Under the pieces are notes generated by a model. That model was not told the origin of the DNA and searched no databases. It saw only the letters and a list, made by a program, of their open reading frames with translations. Positions 7,878-16,548 of a DNA stretch of 46,373 nt are shown here, in pieces (the first letter of the stretch is position 1; every line of letters begins with the position of its first letter). Source of the DNA: an uncultured Clostridia bacterium (GTDB taxonomy: Bacteria; Bacillota; Clostridia; Christensenellales; Aristaeellaceae); contig CAMHSI010000007.1 of NCBI GenBank assembly GCA_946187775.1, positions 1 through 46,373 of the forward strand, given 5' to 3'. A program made the translations under genes and the position numbers.

Positions 7878-9541
7878 GAAACATGAGAGCAAGGAACGGG
7901 AAGATGGTGCTGCTGGCGGCGCTGGTGCTGCTGGCGGGGATGCTGCTCAGCGCCTGCCACGGAACCGTGGACAAGGACGCGGCAGGGAAAAGCGCCCTGA
8001 GCACCGTGCCGCTGTACCTGGACGAGACGAAGAAGATCGAGCTGAACTTCTGGGCGAAGAACGACTCCAACAAGGTGCAGACGGCGGTATACACGAAGGC
8101 CATTGAGGACTTTGAGAAGCTGTATCCCAACGTGAAGATCACCCTGAAGCTCTACCCGGACTACGGGCGGCTGTTCAACGATGTGATCACCAATATTTCC
8201 ACGGATACCACCCCCAACGTGTGCGTGACCTACCCGGACCACATCGCCACCTACCTGACGGGGGAGAACGTGGTGCTGCCGCTGGACGACTGGATGGCGG
8301 ATCCCCGCTTCGGCCTGGGAGGAAGCGATGTGAAGTTCGACGGCCCGGACCAGGGGGAGATCGTGCCCGAATTCCTGCAGGAATGCGTGCTGGACGGCAA
8401 GGTGTACGCCCTGCCGTACGTGCGGAGCACGGAGGCGCTGTACATCAACCGGGACCTGGTGGAGAAGCTGGGCTACACGGTGCCGGACGTGGCCACCTGG
8501 GACTTCATCTGGGAGGTCAGCGAGAAGGCCATGGAAAAGGACGCGGAGGGGAACTTCGCGGTCAACGGCCAGAAGGTGATGATCCCCTTCATCTACAAGA
8601 GCACGGACAACATGATGATCACCATGCTCAAACAGCTGGGGGCTCCCTATACCACGGAGCAGGGTGAGGTGCTCCTGTTCAACGACACCACCACCGGGTT
8701 GCTGAAGGAGATTTACACCCACGCCGCCAGCCGTGCCTTCTCCACCTTTGCCATCAGCAGCTATCCGGGCAACTTCCTTAACGCGGGGCAGTGCATTTTC
8801 GCCATTGACTCCACGGCCGGGGCCACCTGGATGGGCAGCAGCGCGCCGATGCAGGACATCCATTCCAACCAGCTGGTGCCCTTCACCATGGAGGTGCGGC
8901 CGGTTCCGCAGTTTGACCCGGAGCATACGCAGATGATCAGCCAGGGACCCAGCATCTGCGTGTTCAACAAGGCGAATTCCCAGGAGGTGCTGGCCAGCTG
9001 GCTGTTTACCCAGTACATGCTGACCAACGAGGTGCAGCTGGGCTACGCGGAGACGGAGGGCTACCTGCCGGTGACCACCAAGGCGCAGGATTCCCCGGAA
9101 TACCGGGATTACGTCAGCCGCAAGGGCGAGGACAACCAGGACCACTACTTCGCGAAGATCGAGGCCAGCGAGCTGCTGCGCAGCCACACGGCGGAAACCT
9201 TTGTGACGCCGGTGTTCAACGGCAGCGCCAGCGTCCGCTCCGCGGCGGGGCAGCTGATTGAGGAAGTGACCAAGGGCGCCCGGCGGAAGAAGGAAATGAA
9301 CGACGCCTTCATCCGGGAGACCTACGGGAACGTGCGCAGCCTCTTCCGCCTGGACCAGATCCAGGTGAAGGGAACAGAAGGGGAGACGGGCGGCGCGGAG
9401 GCGGCACAGGAGGAGAAGCAGGCCGGATGGAACGCCCTTCCCGCGGAGTCCCGGGCCCTGCTGATTGCCGTGCCCTGCGCATGGATCCTGATCGGCGCGG
9501 CGGCCCTGTTCCGGGCGAAAAAAACAAAGCAAAAGAATTGA
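7874..9541 (+). CDS. Extracellular sugar-binding lipoprotein with a C-terminal membrane segment
   Basis: Predicted 555-residue solute-binding protein of the ABC importer. The start at 7874 overlaps the permease stop, has GAGAGGAGG upstream, and gives a lipoprotein signal peptide with lipobox LLSAC (Cys28). The mature part has the family-1 layout (LNFWAKNDSN..., a type 1 sugar-binding fold) and is longer than the usual 420-450 residues. Unusually, it ends in a hydrophobic stretch (ALLIAVPCAWILIGAAALF) followed by KKTKQK, which looks like a membrane anchor with a cytoplasmic basic tail. Such proteins are normally held by the lipid alone, so this one may be anchored at both ends. Substrate unknown. 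Confidence 0.85.
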   Translation: MRNMRARNGKMVLLAALVLLAGMLLSACHGTVDKDAAGKSALSTVPLYLDETKKIELNFWAKNDSNKVQTAVYTKAIEDFEKLYPNVKITLKLYPDYGRLFNDVITNISTDTTPNVCVTYPDHIATYLTGENVVLPLDDWMADPRFGLGGSDVKFDGPDQGEIVPEFLQECVLDGKVYALPYVRSTEALYINRDLVEKLGYTVPDVATWDFIWEVSEKAMEKDAEGNFAVNGQKVMIPFIYKSTDNMMITMLKQLGAPYTTEQGEVLLFNDTTTGLLKEIYTHAASRAFSTFAISSYPGNFLNAGQCIFAIDSTAGATWMGSSAPMQDIHSNQLVPFTMEVRPVPQFDPEHTQMISQGPSICVFNKANSQEVLASWLFTQYMLTNEVQLGYAETEGYLPVTTKAQDSPEYRDYVSRKGEDNQDHYFAKIEASELLRSHTAETFVTPVFNGSASVRSAAGQLIEEVTKGARRKKEMNDAFIRETYGNVRSLFRLDQIQVKGTEGETGGAEAAQEEKQAGWNALPAESRALLIAVPCAWILIGAAALFRAKKTKQKN

Positions 9542-9566
9542 AAAACACAGGCGTTTGATGTATCAT
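9538..9566 (+). promoter_or_regulatory. Promoter of the coiled-coil protein gene
   Basis: TTGAAA (9538-9543), exactly 17 bases, TATCAT (9561-9566). The -35 overlaps the stop codon of the binding-protein gene, suggesting that the next gene has its own transcription. Confidence 0.6.
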
Positions 9567-9612
9567 TAGGGCAAATGCTGAGAACAGCAAAAGAAGGAAG
9601 GAGAACTGAATC

Positions 9613-11058
9613 ATGAAAAAGTACCTGACCCCGTGTCTTGCCGTGATCGCCGTTGTGGCTATCGTACTGTGCATTGTCTTTGCCGGACAGCGCGGCGTGA
9701 AGCAGACGGATGTGGATGCCCAGATTGCCAAGGCAGTGGAAGAAGCGAAAACCGCCGCCGCCGCTGAGAAGGACGAGGCCGTCAAGGCCGTGACCGACGC
9801 TGCCGACGCCGCCAAGGCCGAAGCGGACGCCAAGATTGCCGACCTGACCAAGCAGCTGGAAGAAGCGCCCAAGGCTGAAGACATCCAGGCGCAGGTGACC
9901 GCCGCCGCCGAGGCCGCCCAGACCGAAGTGCAGGCCAAGCTGGATGAAGCGGTTGCCGCCGCCCAGACCGAGCTGCAGGGCAAGATGGACGAAGCCGTGA
10001 AGGCTGCCAACGAAGCTGCTGAAAAGGAAAAGGCCGAGCTGACCAAGCAGCTGGAAGAAGCCCAGGCCGCCGTGGAAACCGTGAAGGCTGAAATGCAGAC
10101 CAAGCTGGACGAGGCAGCCAAGGGCGCGGACGAAGCCGCCAAGACCGCCCTGGAAACCGCCGAGAAGGAAAAGGCTGACCTCCAGGCCCAGCTGGAAGCT
10201 GCCGTGAAGGAAAAGGAAGAAGCCGTTGCCGCCGCCAAGGCTGAAGCGGAAGCCAAGATCGCCGAGCTGACCAAGCAGGCGGAAGAAGCTGCCGCCGCCG
10301 CGACGACTGCCGTGACCGAAGCGGTGGATACCGCCAAGGAAGCCGTTGCTGAACCCGCAGCCGAAGAGAAGACCGAAGAGAAGACCGAAGAGAAGACCGA
10401 AGAGCCCGCTGCGGCTGCTCCCGCCGTGATGACCTACGCCGAATACATCGCCGCGCCCCTGGATTCCGAAGTGTGCGTGCAGACCAACGTCCAGGCCACC
10501 CAGAGCTGGTGGGACGGCAAGATCACGGTGTACGCCGTGACGGCCGGCGAAGGCGGATACTTCATCTACAACATGGCCTGCTCCGAGGAAGACGCCGCGA
10601 AGCTGGTTCCCGGAACCACCATCCGCGTCAAGGGCTACAAGAGCGAGTGGTCCGGCGAAGTGGAAATCACCGACGCTACCTTCGAACTCGTTGATGACGG
10701 ATTTGCCTTCACCGCTGCCGCCCAGGACGTGACCGACCTGATCGGCAAGGAAGAGCTGATCAACCGCCAGAACGACTACGTGCTCTTCAAGGGCATGACC
10801 GTGGAAGCCTATGACGAGAGCGGCGCCGCCTTCGCTTACAAGGATGCGGAAGGCAAGACCGACGACCTGTACTTCAAGGCCTCCAAGGACGGCACCACCG
10901 TGAACTTCTGCGTGGAGTTCTACCTGACCGGCAAGGACACCGACGTGTACAAGGCTGTTGAAGGCCTGCAGGTCGGCGATGTGATCGACATCGAAGGATT
11001 CCTCTACTGGTACGAAGGCGCGAACCCCCACGTTGTGAAGGTTACCAAGGCTCAGTAA
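9613..11058 (+). CDS. Membrane-anchored Ala/Glu-rich coiled-coil protein with C-terminal OB-like domain
   Basis: Predicted 481 residues. Residues ~6-24 are a membrane anchor or uncleaved signal. From ~30 to ~260 the sequence is a long, charged, alanine-rich heptad region (repeats of the form AKAEADAKIADLTKQLEEA), probably a dimeric rod. It then has a tandem EEKT linker coded by 12-bp repeats (10363-10404). The last ~200 residues form a globular domain rich in beta strands (YAEYIAAPLDSEVCVQTNV, then VPGTTIRVKGYKSEW and LQVGDVIDIEGFLYWYEG), which reads like two OB-fold/YhcR-type units. I do not recognise a named family. A surface or envelope spacer role is inferred from the anchor-rod-domain design. 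Its codon use (GCC, AAG) suggests high expression. Confidence 0.75.
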   Translation: MKKYLTPCLAVIAVVAIVLCIVFAGQRGVKQTDVDAQIAKAVEEAKTAAAAEKDEAVKAVTDAADAAKAEADAKIADLTKQLEEAPKAEDIQAQVTAAAEAAQTEVQAKLDEAVAAAQTELQGKMDEAVKAANEAAEKEKAELTKQLEEAQAAVETVKAEMQTKLDEAAKGADEAAKTALETAEKEKADLQAQLEAAVKEKEEAVAAAKAEAEAKIAELTKQAEEAAAAATTAVTEAVDTAKEAVAEPAAEEKTEEKTEEKTEEPAAAAPAVMTYAEYIAAPLDSEVCVQTNVQATQSWWDGKITVYAVTAGEGGYFIYNMACSEEDAAKLVPGTTIRVKGYKSEWSGEVEITDATFELVDDGFAFTAAAQDVTDLIGKEELINRQNDYVLFKGMTVEAYDESGAAFAYKDAEGKTDDLYFKASKDGTTVNFCVEFYLTGKDTDVYKAVEGLQVGDVIDIEGFLYWYEGANPHVVKVTKAQ

Positions 11059-11077
11059 GATCCGGGATCGGATATTG

Positions 11078-11106
11078 GGAGCTGCCCCCATGGGGCAGCT
11101 CCTTTT
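11078..11106 (+). terminator. Rho-independent terminator after the coiled-coil gene
   Basis: An 11-bp perfect stem, GGAGCTGCCCC with GGGGCAGCTCC, a 3-base loop, and TTTT after it. Confidence 0.85.
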
Positions 11107-11191
11107 CTGCGGGTAAATTTCTGGAAAGCGGCAGGATTCCGGGGCCCGCAGGCAGAACATGGAAAACAGCACACCTGAAAGGAGACACCCC

Positions 11192-13582
11192 ATGAGCAAA
11201 ACCGAGAAAGTTCCCTGCGCCGAAAAAGGACCCATTACGGAGGAACTGCTGCAGCGTATGGACCAGTGGTTCCGGGCGGCCAACTACCTGTCCGCCGGAC
11301 AGCTGTACCTGCTGGAGAACCCGCTGCTGCGCAAACCCCTGACCATCAACATGGTCAAAAAGAAGATCGTCGGCCACTGGGGAACGGTCCCCGGGCAGAA
11401 CTTCGTTTTCGTGCACCTGAACCGGGCGATCAAGCGCTATGACCTGGACCTGATTTTCCTCTCCGGCCCCGGCCACGGCGGAAACTTCTACATCGCCAAC
11501 GACTACCTGGACGGAACCTATTCCGAGGTTTATCCGAATATCTCCGAGGATGAGGACGGCATGGCCAAGCTGTTCAAGCAGTTCTCCTTCCCGGGCGGCG
11601 TGCCTTCCCACTGCGCGCCGGAAACCCCCGGCTCCATCAATGAGGGCGGCGAGCTGGGATACGGCATCGCCCACGCCTTCGGCGCGGTGTTTGACAACCC
11701 GGATCTGATCGCGGCGGTGACCGTCGGCGACGGCGAGGCGGAGACCGGACCCCTGGCCACCTCCTGGCAGTCCAACAAATTCCTGAATCCCATCACGGAT
11801 GGTGCGGTGCTGCCGATCCTGCACCTGAACGGATACAAGATTGCCAATCCCACGGTGTTTGCCCGGATGAGCCACCAGGAGATCGTGGACTTCTTCCACG
11901 GCTGCGGATGGGAGCCCTACTTCGTGGAAGGGGACGACCCCATGACCATGCACCGGCTGATGGCGGAGACCATGGACAAGGTGGTGGAGCGGATCCTGGA
12001 GATCCGGAAGCACGCCCGGGAGGAGAATGATTCCACCCGCCCGGTGTGGCCGATGATCGTGCTGCGCACCCCCAAGGGCTGGACCGGCCCGAAGGAAGTG
12101 GACGGACAGCGGATCGAGGGGAACTTCCTGGCCCACCAGGTGCCGATTTCCATGGCGAAGCCGGAGGAGCACCTGAAGATCCTGGAGGATTGGCTGCGGT
12201 CCTACCGTCCGGAGGAGCTGTTTGACGAAAACGGCCGGATCCTGCCGGAAATCCGGGCCCTGGCCCCGGAAGGAAACGCCAGGATCGGCGCCAACCCCCA
12301 CGCCAACGGCGGACTGCTGCTGCGGGACCTGCGGCTGCCCGACTTCCGGGACTACGCCTTCGATACCCAGGGCCACGGCGAGCGGGACGGCCAGGACATG
12401 ATCGAGCTGGGCAAGTTTGTGCGGGATATTTTCACCCTGAACAAGGACGCCCGGAACTTCCGGATCTTCGGGCCGGACGAGACCAATTCCAACAGGCTCA
12501 ACGCGGTGTTTGAAGTGGAGAACCGGGACTGGAACGCGGAGCGGTATGACACGGACGACCACCTGGCGGCGGACGGCCGGGTGATGGACTCCATGCTGTC
12601 GGAGCATATGTGCGAGGGCTGGCTGGAGGGCTACCTGCTGACGGGACGCCACGGCTTCTTCGCCACCTATGAGGCCTTTGCCCGGATCATCGACTCCATG
12701 GCGGCGCAGCACGCCAAGTGGCTGAAGGTCTGCAACCAGCTGCCCTGGCGGGAAGAGCTGGCTTCCCTGAACCTGATCATGGCCTCCACGGTATGGCAGC
12801 AGGACCACAACGGGTTCACCCACCAGGATCCGGGCTTCATGGACCACATCGCCAACAAGAAGGCGGACGTGGTGCGGCTGTACCTGCCGCCGGACGCCAA
12901 CTGCCTGCTGTCCACCTTTGACCACTGCATCCGCTCCAGGAACTATGTGAACGTGATCGTGGCCTCCAAGCATCCGCGGCCCCAGTGGCTGAGCATGCCG
13001 GAGGCGGTCAAGCACTGCACCCAGGGCATCGGCATCTGGGACTGGGCGTCCAACGACCAGGGGCAGGAGCCGGACATCGTGTTTGCCTGCGCCGGGGAAA
13101 CGCCCACGCTGGAAGCCCTGGCGGCGGTATCCATCCTGAACAGCGAGCTGCCGGACGTGAAGATCCGCTTCATCAACGTGGTGGACCTGTTCAAGCTGCA
13201 GCCCTCCACGGAGCATCCCCACGGCCTGACGGACGCGGAATACGACATCCTCTTCACCCAGGACAAGCCGGTGGTCTTCGCCTTCCACGGCTATTCCTCC
13301 CTGGTGCACGAGCTGACCTACCGCCGGCACAACAACCGGCTGATGCACGTGCGGGGCTACAAGGAAGAGGGAACCATCACCACGCCCTTCGATGTGCGGG
13401 TGCAGAACAACGTGGACCGGTTCCACCTGGTGCAGGAAGCCATCAAGTACCTGCCGCAGCTGGGGAACCGGGGCGCCTACCTGTATCAGCGCATGAGCGA
13501 CAAGCTGGTGGAGCACAAGCAGTATATCCACCAGTACGGCGAGGACCTGCCGGAGGTTGCCGGCTGGAAATGGAAACGGTAA
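11192..13582 (+). CDS. xfp: Xylulose-5-phosphate/fructose-6-phosphate phosphoketolase
   Basis: Predicted 796 residues, the normal family length. The enzyme uses thiamine diphosphate to split xylulose 5-phosphate or fructose 6-phosphate with phosphate, giving acetyl phosphate plus glyceraldehyde 3-phosphate or erythrose 4-phosphate. Visible signatures include [18 protein letters not shown], the thiamine-binding GDGEAETGP (residues ~179-187) and the C-terminal [25 protein letters not shown] region. The ATG at 11192 is chosen over one 33 bases upstream because AAAGGAG ends 7 bases before it. It stands alone between a terminator and a hairpin cluster. Acetyl phosphate can yield ATP through acetate kinase, though no ackA is in the window. 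Confidence 0.95.
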   Translation: MSKTEKVPCAEKGPITEELLQRMDQWFRAANYLSAGQLYLLENPLLRKPLTINMVKKKIVGHWGTVPGQNFVFVHLNRAIKRYDLDLIFLSGPGHGGNFYIANDYLDGTYSEVYPNISEDEDGMAKLFKQFSFPGGVPSHCAPETPGSINEGGELGYGIAHAFGAVFDNPDLIAAVTVGDGEAETGPLATSWQSNKFLNPITDGAVLPILHLNGYKIANPTVFARMSHQEIVDFFHGCGWEPYFVEGDDPMTMHRLMAETMDKVVERILEIRKHAREENDSTRPVWPMIVLRTPKGWTGPKEVDGQRIEGNFLAHQVPISMAKPEEHLKILEDWLRSYRPEELFDENGRILPEIRALAPEGNARIGANPHANGGLLLRDLRLPDFRDYAFDTQGHGERDGQDMIELGKFVRDIFTLNKDARNFRIFGPDETNSNRLNAVFEVENRDWNAERYDTDDHLAADGRVMDSMLSEHMCEGWLEGYLLTGRHGFFATYEAFARIIDSMAAQHAKWLKVCNQLPWREELASLNLIMASTVWQQDHNGFTHQDPGFMDHIANKKADVVRLYLPPDANCLLSTFDHCIRSRNYVNVIVASKHPRPQWLSMPEAVKHCTQGIGIWDWASNDQGQEPDIVFACAGETPTLEALAAVSILNSELPDVKIRFINVVDLFKLQPSTEHPHGLTDAEYDILFTQDKPVVFAFHGYSSLVHELTYRRHNNRLMHVRGYKEEGTITTPFDVRVQNNVDRFHLVQEAIKYLPQLGNRGAYLYQRMSDKLVEHKQYIHQYGEDLPEVAGWKWKR

Positions 13583-13594
13583 AAGGAAAAAAGA

Positions 13595-13622
13595 GGGGGA
13601 CGGCCATGAAAAGCCGTCCCCC
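13595..13622. terminator. Hairpin after phosphoketolase
   Basis: A perfect 10-bp stem GGGGGACGGC/GCCGTCCCCC with an 8-base loop, 13 bases after the xfp stop. There is no T-run directly after it. Its GGGGACGG/CCGTCCCC arms resemble the core of the REP-like elements elsewhere in the window, so a repeat origin is possible. Confidence 0.5.
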
Positions 13623-13624
13623 GT

Positions 13625-13648
13625 TTCGCAAAGGAAGCCCTTTGCGAA
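13625..13648. repeat. Second hairpin between xfp and the tRNA genes
   Basis: A perfect 10-bp stem TTCGCAAAGG/CCTTTGCGAA with loop AAGC, three bases after the previous hairpin. Role unclear; it may be part of a composite terminator. Confidence 0.4.
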
Positions 13649-13653
13649 GGCAC

Positions 13654-13684
13654 AAAAAAACGAACCCTTGAAGGGTTCGCTTTT
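13654..13684. terminator. Bidirectional terminator between xfp and the tRNA-Met genes
   Basis: A 9-bp stem CGAACCCTT/AAGGGTTCG with one spacer base, flanked by seven A's on the left and CTTTT on the right. It can end both plus-strand xfp transcripts and the minus-strand tRNA transcript. Confidence 0.75.
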
Positions 13685-13687
13685 CAG

Positions 13688-13761
13688 TGGCTCAAATAGG
13701 ACTCGAACCTATGACACTCCGGGTATGAACCGAATGCTCTAGCCAACTGAGCTATTGAGCC
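13688..13761 (-). tRNA. tRNA-Met (CAT), elongator type
   Basis: A 74-base cloverleaf: acceptor GGCTCAA/TTGAGCC, D stem GCTC/GAGC, anticodon stem TTCGG/CCGGA around loop TTCATAC (anticodon CAT), T stem ATAGG/CCTAT with TTCGAGT loop, discriminator A. No CCA is encoded. A fully paired first base pair and a non-GGG anticodon stem indicate an elongator rather than initiator. A CAT tRNA could instead be the lysidine-modified Ile species, which I think less likely. Confidence 0.9.
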
Positions 13762-13767
13762 AAGCCG

Positions 13768-13840
13768 TTGCGGGGGAGGGACTTGAACCCCCGACCTCCG
13801 GGTTATGAGCCCGACGAGCTGCCAACTGCTCCACCCCGCG
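13768..13840 (-). tRNA. Initiator tRNA-fMet (CAT)
   Basis: A 73-base cloverleaf with acceptor CGCGGGG/CCCCGCA, leaving the C1-A72 mismatch typical of initiators. The anticodon stem TCGGG/CCCGG ends in three G-C pairs around CTCATAA. T stem GGGGG/CCCTC with TTCAAGT loop; discriminator A; CCA not encoded. It is transcribed first, ahead of the elongator tRNA-Met six bases away. Confidence 0.95.
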
Positions 13841-13871
13841 ACACTCTGCCGCTTCGCAAGCGGCAAAGCAT

Positions 13872-13900
13872 ATAATACAGGAGCGGGGCGGAAATGTCAA
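13872..13900 (-). promoter_or_regulatory. Promoter of the two tRNA-Met genes
   Basis: On the minus strand TTGACA (13900-13895), exactly 17 bases, TATTAT (13877-13872): near-consensus, about 32 bases before the initiator tRNA. A small GCCGCTT/AAGCGGC stem (13849-13865) lies at the expected start of the transcript. Confidence 0.8.
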
Positions 13901-13914
13901 GAAGATTTTTCTGC

Positions 13915-14403
13915 TTATTTTCGCAGGGATGCATCCTCCTGCCCGGGGGCCCGGGAGGCATGCCTGTGGGCAGGGCTGTGGATCATCCGGTCCAGGAGGG
14001 AACCAGCGCCCAGGCCCAGGGCGATCATGGCGATGAGGATCATGGCGCGGATGCCCATGGCGGCGCCGTCGGTGATGCGGCTCTGGCCGAAGAAGGCCAT
14101 CATCCGGTACAGCCCCAGGCCGGGAACCACCGGAACCACGGCGGACATGAGGAAGACGGTGCCGATGATCTTCATGCGGCGGGCGCAGAGCAGCCCGGCC
14201 AGGGAGCCGCAGAAGGAGCCCATGAAGACGGAGGACCATTCGGAGAACCCCAGCTGCAGGAAGCCCCAGTATACCACGTAGGACAGGGTGGCGATGAGGC
14301 TGGAAGCCAGGAGGGAACGCTTCGGCACATGCACCAGCATGGCGAAGCCCACGGCGCCGAAGAAGGTTCCTGCGACGGCCCGGATCAGTTCATCCCAGAT
14401 CAT
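13915..14403 (-). CDS. ThrE-type exporter small subunit (DUF3815/YjjB-like)
   Basis: Predicted 162-residue membrane protein with four or five hydrophobic segments, including FFGAVGFAMLVHVPKRSLL and the conserved SAVVPVVPGLGLYRMM. It matches the short partner of split threonine/serine exporters (YjjB/ThrE_2). The ATG at 14403 shares a base with the stop of the upstream partner (TGATG), so the two are translationally coupled. Family members export threonine, serine or, in some bacteria, succinate; substrate here is unknown. The basic, His-rich tail after the last segment is not conserved as far as I can tell. Confidence 0.8.
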   Translation of the reverse strand: MIWDELIRAVAGTFFGAVGFAMLVHVPKRSLLASSLIATLSYVVYWGFLQLGFSEWSSVFMGSFCGSLAGLLCARRMKIIGTVFLMSAVVPVVPGLGLYRMMAFFGQSRITDGAAMGIRAMILIAMIALGLGAGSLLDRMIHSPAHRHASRAPGQEDASLRK

Positions 14404-15167
14404 CAGATGCCACCTCCCGTCATCAGGCGGAAGAGCGCCATGGCCAGCAGGGCACCGCCGGCGATCAGGAAGGCGGTGAGGATGGCCTGGGCCCCGTGGG
14501 CCAGGCCGGAAACCATGTCCCCCCGCATGGTATCCTCCACGGCGTTGGTCATGGCCAGGCCGGGAACCAGGGGCATGACCGCCCCGGCGATGACCAGCTC
14601 CACCTGCAGGGAGGGAAGCGGGAGGGACAGGAGGTTCGGCAGCAGGGCCGTCAGCAGCCCGCCCAGGACGGAGGCGGCCAGCCCCCGGGACCGGAAACGG
14701 GCAATCAGGGTTTCCGCCGCCTGCACCAGGGCGGCCACCAGCCCGGAAACGAAGATGGACAGCCACATGGCGCCGAAGATGGCCGCGAAGCCGGCGGCGC
14801 ACAGGAAGGCGGCGGGAATGCACCAGGCGCCGCCGAAGGCCCCGGGAAGGGCGTCAATGCGCCGGAGCATCCGCAGGGCGTGATCGCAGTCCATTTTCCC
14901 GGAAAACACTTTGCGGGAAACGGTGTTGACCTCATCCACCCGGGTCAGGTTCCGGGAGAGGCGGCGGACCCGCTTGACGGCGGTGACAGGATTGCCGTCC
15001 TCCCCGCGGTAGCTGATAAACAGGCCGGAAGGCACGGCGAAGCATTCCACCTCCCGGAGGCCGAAGCCCTCGCCCATATGGGTGACGGTTTCCTCCGCCC
15101 GGTAGATTTCCCCGCCGTTTTCCATGATGATCTTCCCGGCCAGCTGCAGAACTTCCATATAATTCAT
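14403..15167 (-). CDS. ThrE-type exporter large subunit (DUF1212/YjjP-like)
   Basis: Predicted 254 residues. The N-terminal cytoplasmic domain carries AGKIIMENGGEIYRAEETV and SGLFISYRG, with VDEVNTVSRK further on, all typical of YjjP/DUF1212. Four or five membrane segments follow, ending in the conserved AGAVMPLVPGLAMTNAVEDTM. The ATG at 15167 (MNYMEVLQ) is preferred; an in-frame ATG at 15179 overlaps the likely ribosome binding site AAAGGATG. With the next gene it forms a two-component amino or organic acid exporter. Confidence 0.8.
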   Translation of the reverse strand: MNYMEVLQLAGKIIMENGGEIYRAEETVTHMGEGFGLREVECFAVPSGLFISYRGEDGNPVTAVKRVRRLSRNLTRVDEVNTVSRKVFSGKMDCDHALRMLRRIDALPGAFGGAWCIPAAFLCAAGFAAIFGAMWLSIFVSGLVAALVQAAETLIARFRSRGLAASVLGGLLTALLPNLLSLPLPSLQVELVIAGAVMPLVPGLAMTNAVEDTMRGDMVSGLAHGAQAILTAFLIAGGALLAMALFRLMTGGGI

Positions 15168-15206
15168 GCGCGATTTCATCCTTTGATTTGCATTGGCAAC
15201 AAAGGC

Positions 15207-15235
15207 ATTATAATCCACCGGCGGGGAAGTTTCAA
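15207..15235 (-). promoter_or_regulatory. Promoter of the ThrE-type exporter pair
   Basis: Minus-strand TTGAAA (15235-15230), 17 bases, perfect TATAAT (15212-15207), about 40 bases before the start. Confidence 0.75.
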
Positions 15236-15250
15236 TCCGGGGAAAACCGC

Positions 15251-15280
15251 TCGACAGGAAAGCGCCGGGTGTGATACAAT
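15251..15280 (+). promoter_or_regulatory. Promoter of the DUF362 gene
   Basis: TCGACA (15251-15256), 18 bases, TACAAT (15275-15280): five of six matches in each box. It is divergent from and close to the exporter promoter, so the two could share control. Confidence 0.6.
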
Positions 15281-15326
15281 ACGCAAAAGCACACGGATCA
15301 AGACAAAAGCAGAGGAGAACAAACGG

Positions 15327-16451
15327 ATGGAAAAAGCGAAAGTGGTATTCACGGATTTCCGGACGAAGCTGGACGTGAGCCAGGGAACGAAGCTGCAGAA
15401 CCTGTGCCGGAAGGCCGGCATGGACAAAATCGACTTTGAGGGAAAGTTCGTGGCCCTGAAGGTGCACTTCGGCGAGCTGGGGAACTTTGCCTATATCCGG
15501 CCCAACTACATCAAGGCGGTGGCGGACCTGGTCAAGAGCCTGGGCGGGAAGCCCTTCCTGACGGACTGCAACACGCTGTATGTCGGATCCCGGAAGAACG
15601 CGGTGGACCACCTGCTGAACGCGGATATCAACGGATTCAACTACATGACCACCGGATGCCACAACATCATCGCCGACGGGCTGAAGGGCACGGACGAGGT
15701 GACGGTGCCGGTGCCCAACGGCGAATACTGCAAGGAAGCGCATATCGGCCGGGCCCTGTACGACGCGGACGTGATCATCGTGATCAGCCATGTGAAGGGG
15801 CATGAGGTCGCCGGCTTCGGCGGCGCCATCAAGAACCTGGGCATGGGCGGCGGCAGCCGGGCCGGAAAGATGCAGCAGCACAACGACGGCAAGCCCATGG
15901 TGGACCCGGACCTGTGCCGGAACTGCAAGCGGTGCGGGAAGGAATGCGGAAGCGACGCCATCTCCTATGAAACGGGGAAGGCCGTGATCCATGAGGACCT
16001 CTGCAAGGGCTGCGGCAGGTGCATCGGCGCCTGCGCCTTTGACGCCATCTACACCGCCTTTGACACGGTTTCCGAAATGCTGGGACGGAAAATGGCAGAA
16101 TACGCGGCGGCCATCGCCCAGGGAAAACCGGTGTTCTACGTCAGCCTGATCATGGACGTTTCGCCGGACTGCGACTGCCACGGGGAGAACGACGCCCCCA
16201 TCCTGCCGGATATCGGCATGCTGGCTTCCTTCGACCCGGTGGCCCTGGACCAGGCCAGCGCGGACCTGTGCATGGCGGCGAAGCCCCTGCCGGGAACGCA
16301 GCTGACGGAGCACCTGGAAGAGGCGGAGAAACACCACCACCAGCACGATCCCTTCAAGACCGTGCATCCCACCACCAGCTGGCCGGAGTGCCTCGAGCAC
16401 GCCGAGAAGATCGGCCTGGGAACAAGGGAATATGAACTGATCCGGATGTAA
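15327..16451 (+). CDS. DUF362 protein with two [4Fe-4S] clusters
   Basis: Predicted 374 residues. Residues 1-185 and the C-terminal part form the DUF362 domain (KVHFGELGNFAYIRP, VISHVKGHEVAGFGGAIKNLGMGGG). Between them is a two-cluster ferredoxin module, CRNCKRCGKECG and CKGCGRCIGACAFDAI. Proteins of this design are common in clostridia as presumed electron carriers, but no reaction is established. The ATG at 15327 follows AGAGGAGAAC. A His-rich patch (EKHHHQHDPF) near the end could bind metal; that is inference. Confidence 0.85.
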   Translation: MEKAKVVFTDFRTKLDVSQGTKLQNLCRKAGMDKIDFEGKFVALKVHFGELGNFAYIRPNYIKAVADLVKSLGGKPFLTDCNTLYVGSRKNAVDHLLNADINGFNYMTTGCHNIIADGLKGTDEVTVPVPNGEYCKEAHIGRALYDADVIIVISHVKGHEVAGFGGAIKNLGMGGGSRAGKMQQHNDGKPMVDPDLCRNCKRCGKECGSDAISYETGKAVIHEDLCKGCGRCIGACAFDAIYTAFDTVSEMLGRKMAEYAAAIAQGKPVFYVSLIMDVSPDCDCHGENDAPILPDIGMLASFDPVALDQASADLCMAAKPLPGTQLTEHLEEAEKHHHQHDPFKTVHPTTSWPECLEHAEKIGLGTREYELIRM

Positions 16452-16477
16452 AAAGCGCATCCGGAGCCGGGCGCTTT
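16452..16477 (+). terminator. Weak terminator after the DUF362 gene
   Basis: A 7-bp stem AAAGCGC/GCGCTTT with a 12-base loop starting at the stop codon; no long T-run follows. Confidence 0.35.
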
Positions 16478-16481
16478 CCGA

Positions 16482-16510
16482 TTGACGCGGGAAGCGCTTT
16501 TCCTTATAAT
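16482..16510 (+). promoter_or_regulatory. Promoter of the dCMP deaminase gene
   Basis: TTGACG (16482-16487), 17 bases, perfect TATAAT (16505-16510), 38 bases ahead of the start codon. It may also drive the downstream DUF6062 and DRTGG genes. Confidence 0.8.
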
Positions 16511-16548
16511 AAACAGGAGAGAGAAAAAGCAGAAGAGGGGACACGACT

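Noticed and set aside
5307-7892. Very long minus-strand open frame antisense to the ABC transporter genes
   Set aside because: The plus-strand genes have full motifs and ribosome binding sites. The antisense product is rich in His, Gln, Arg and Gly with no fold-like pattern, as expected for shadow frames in GC-rich sequence.
10363-10404. CRISPR or minisatellite in the coiled-coil gene
   Set aside because: The 12-bp units code an in-frame EEKT linker and have no spacers.
13688-13840. Duplicated tRNA-Met gene
   Set aside because: Both have CAT anticodons, but stem sequences and the first base pair differ: one is an initiator, the other an elongator.
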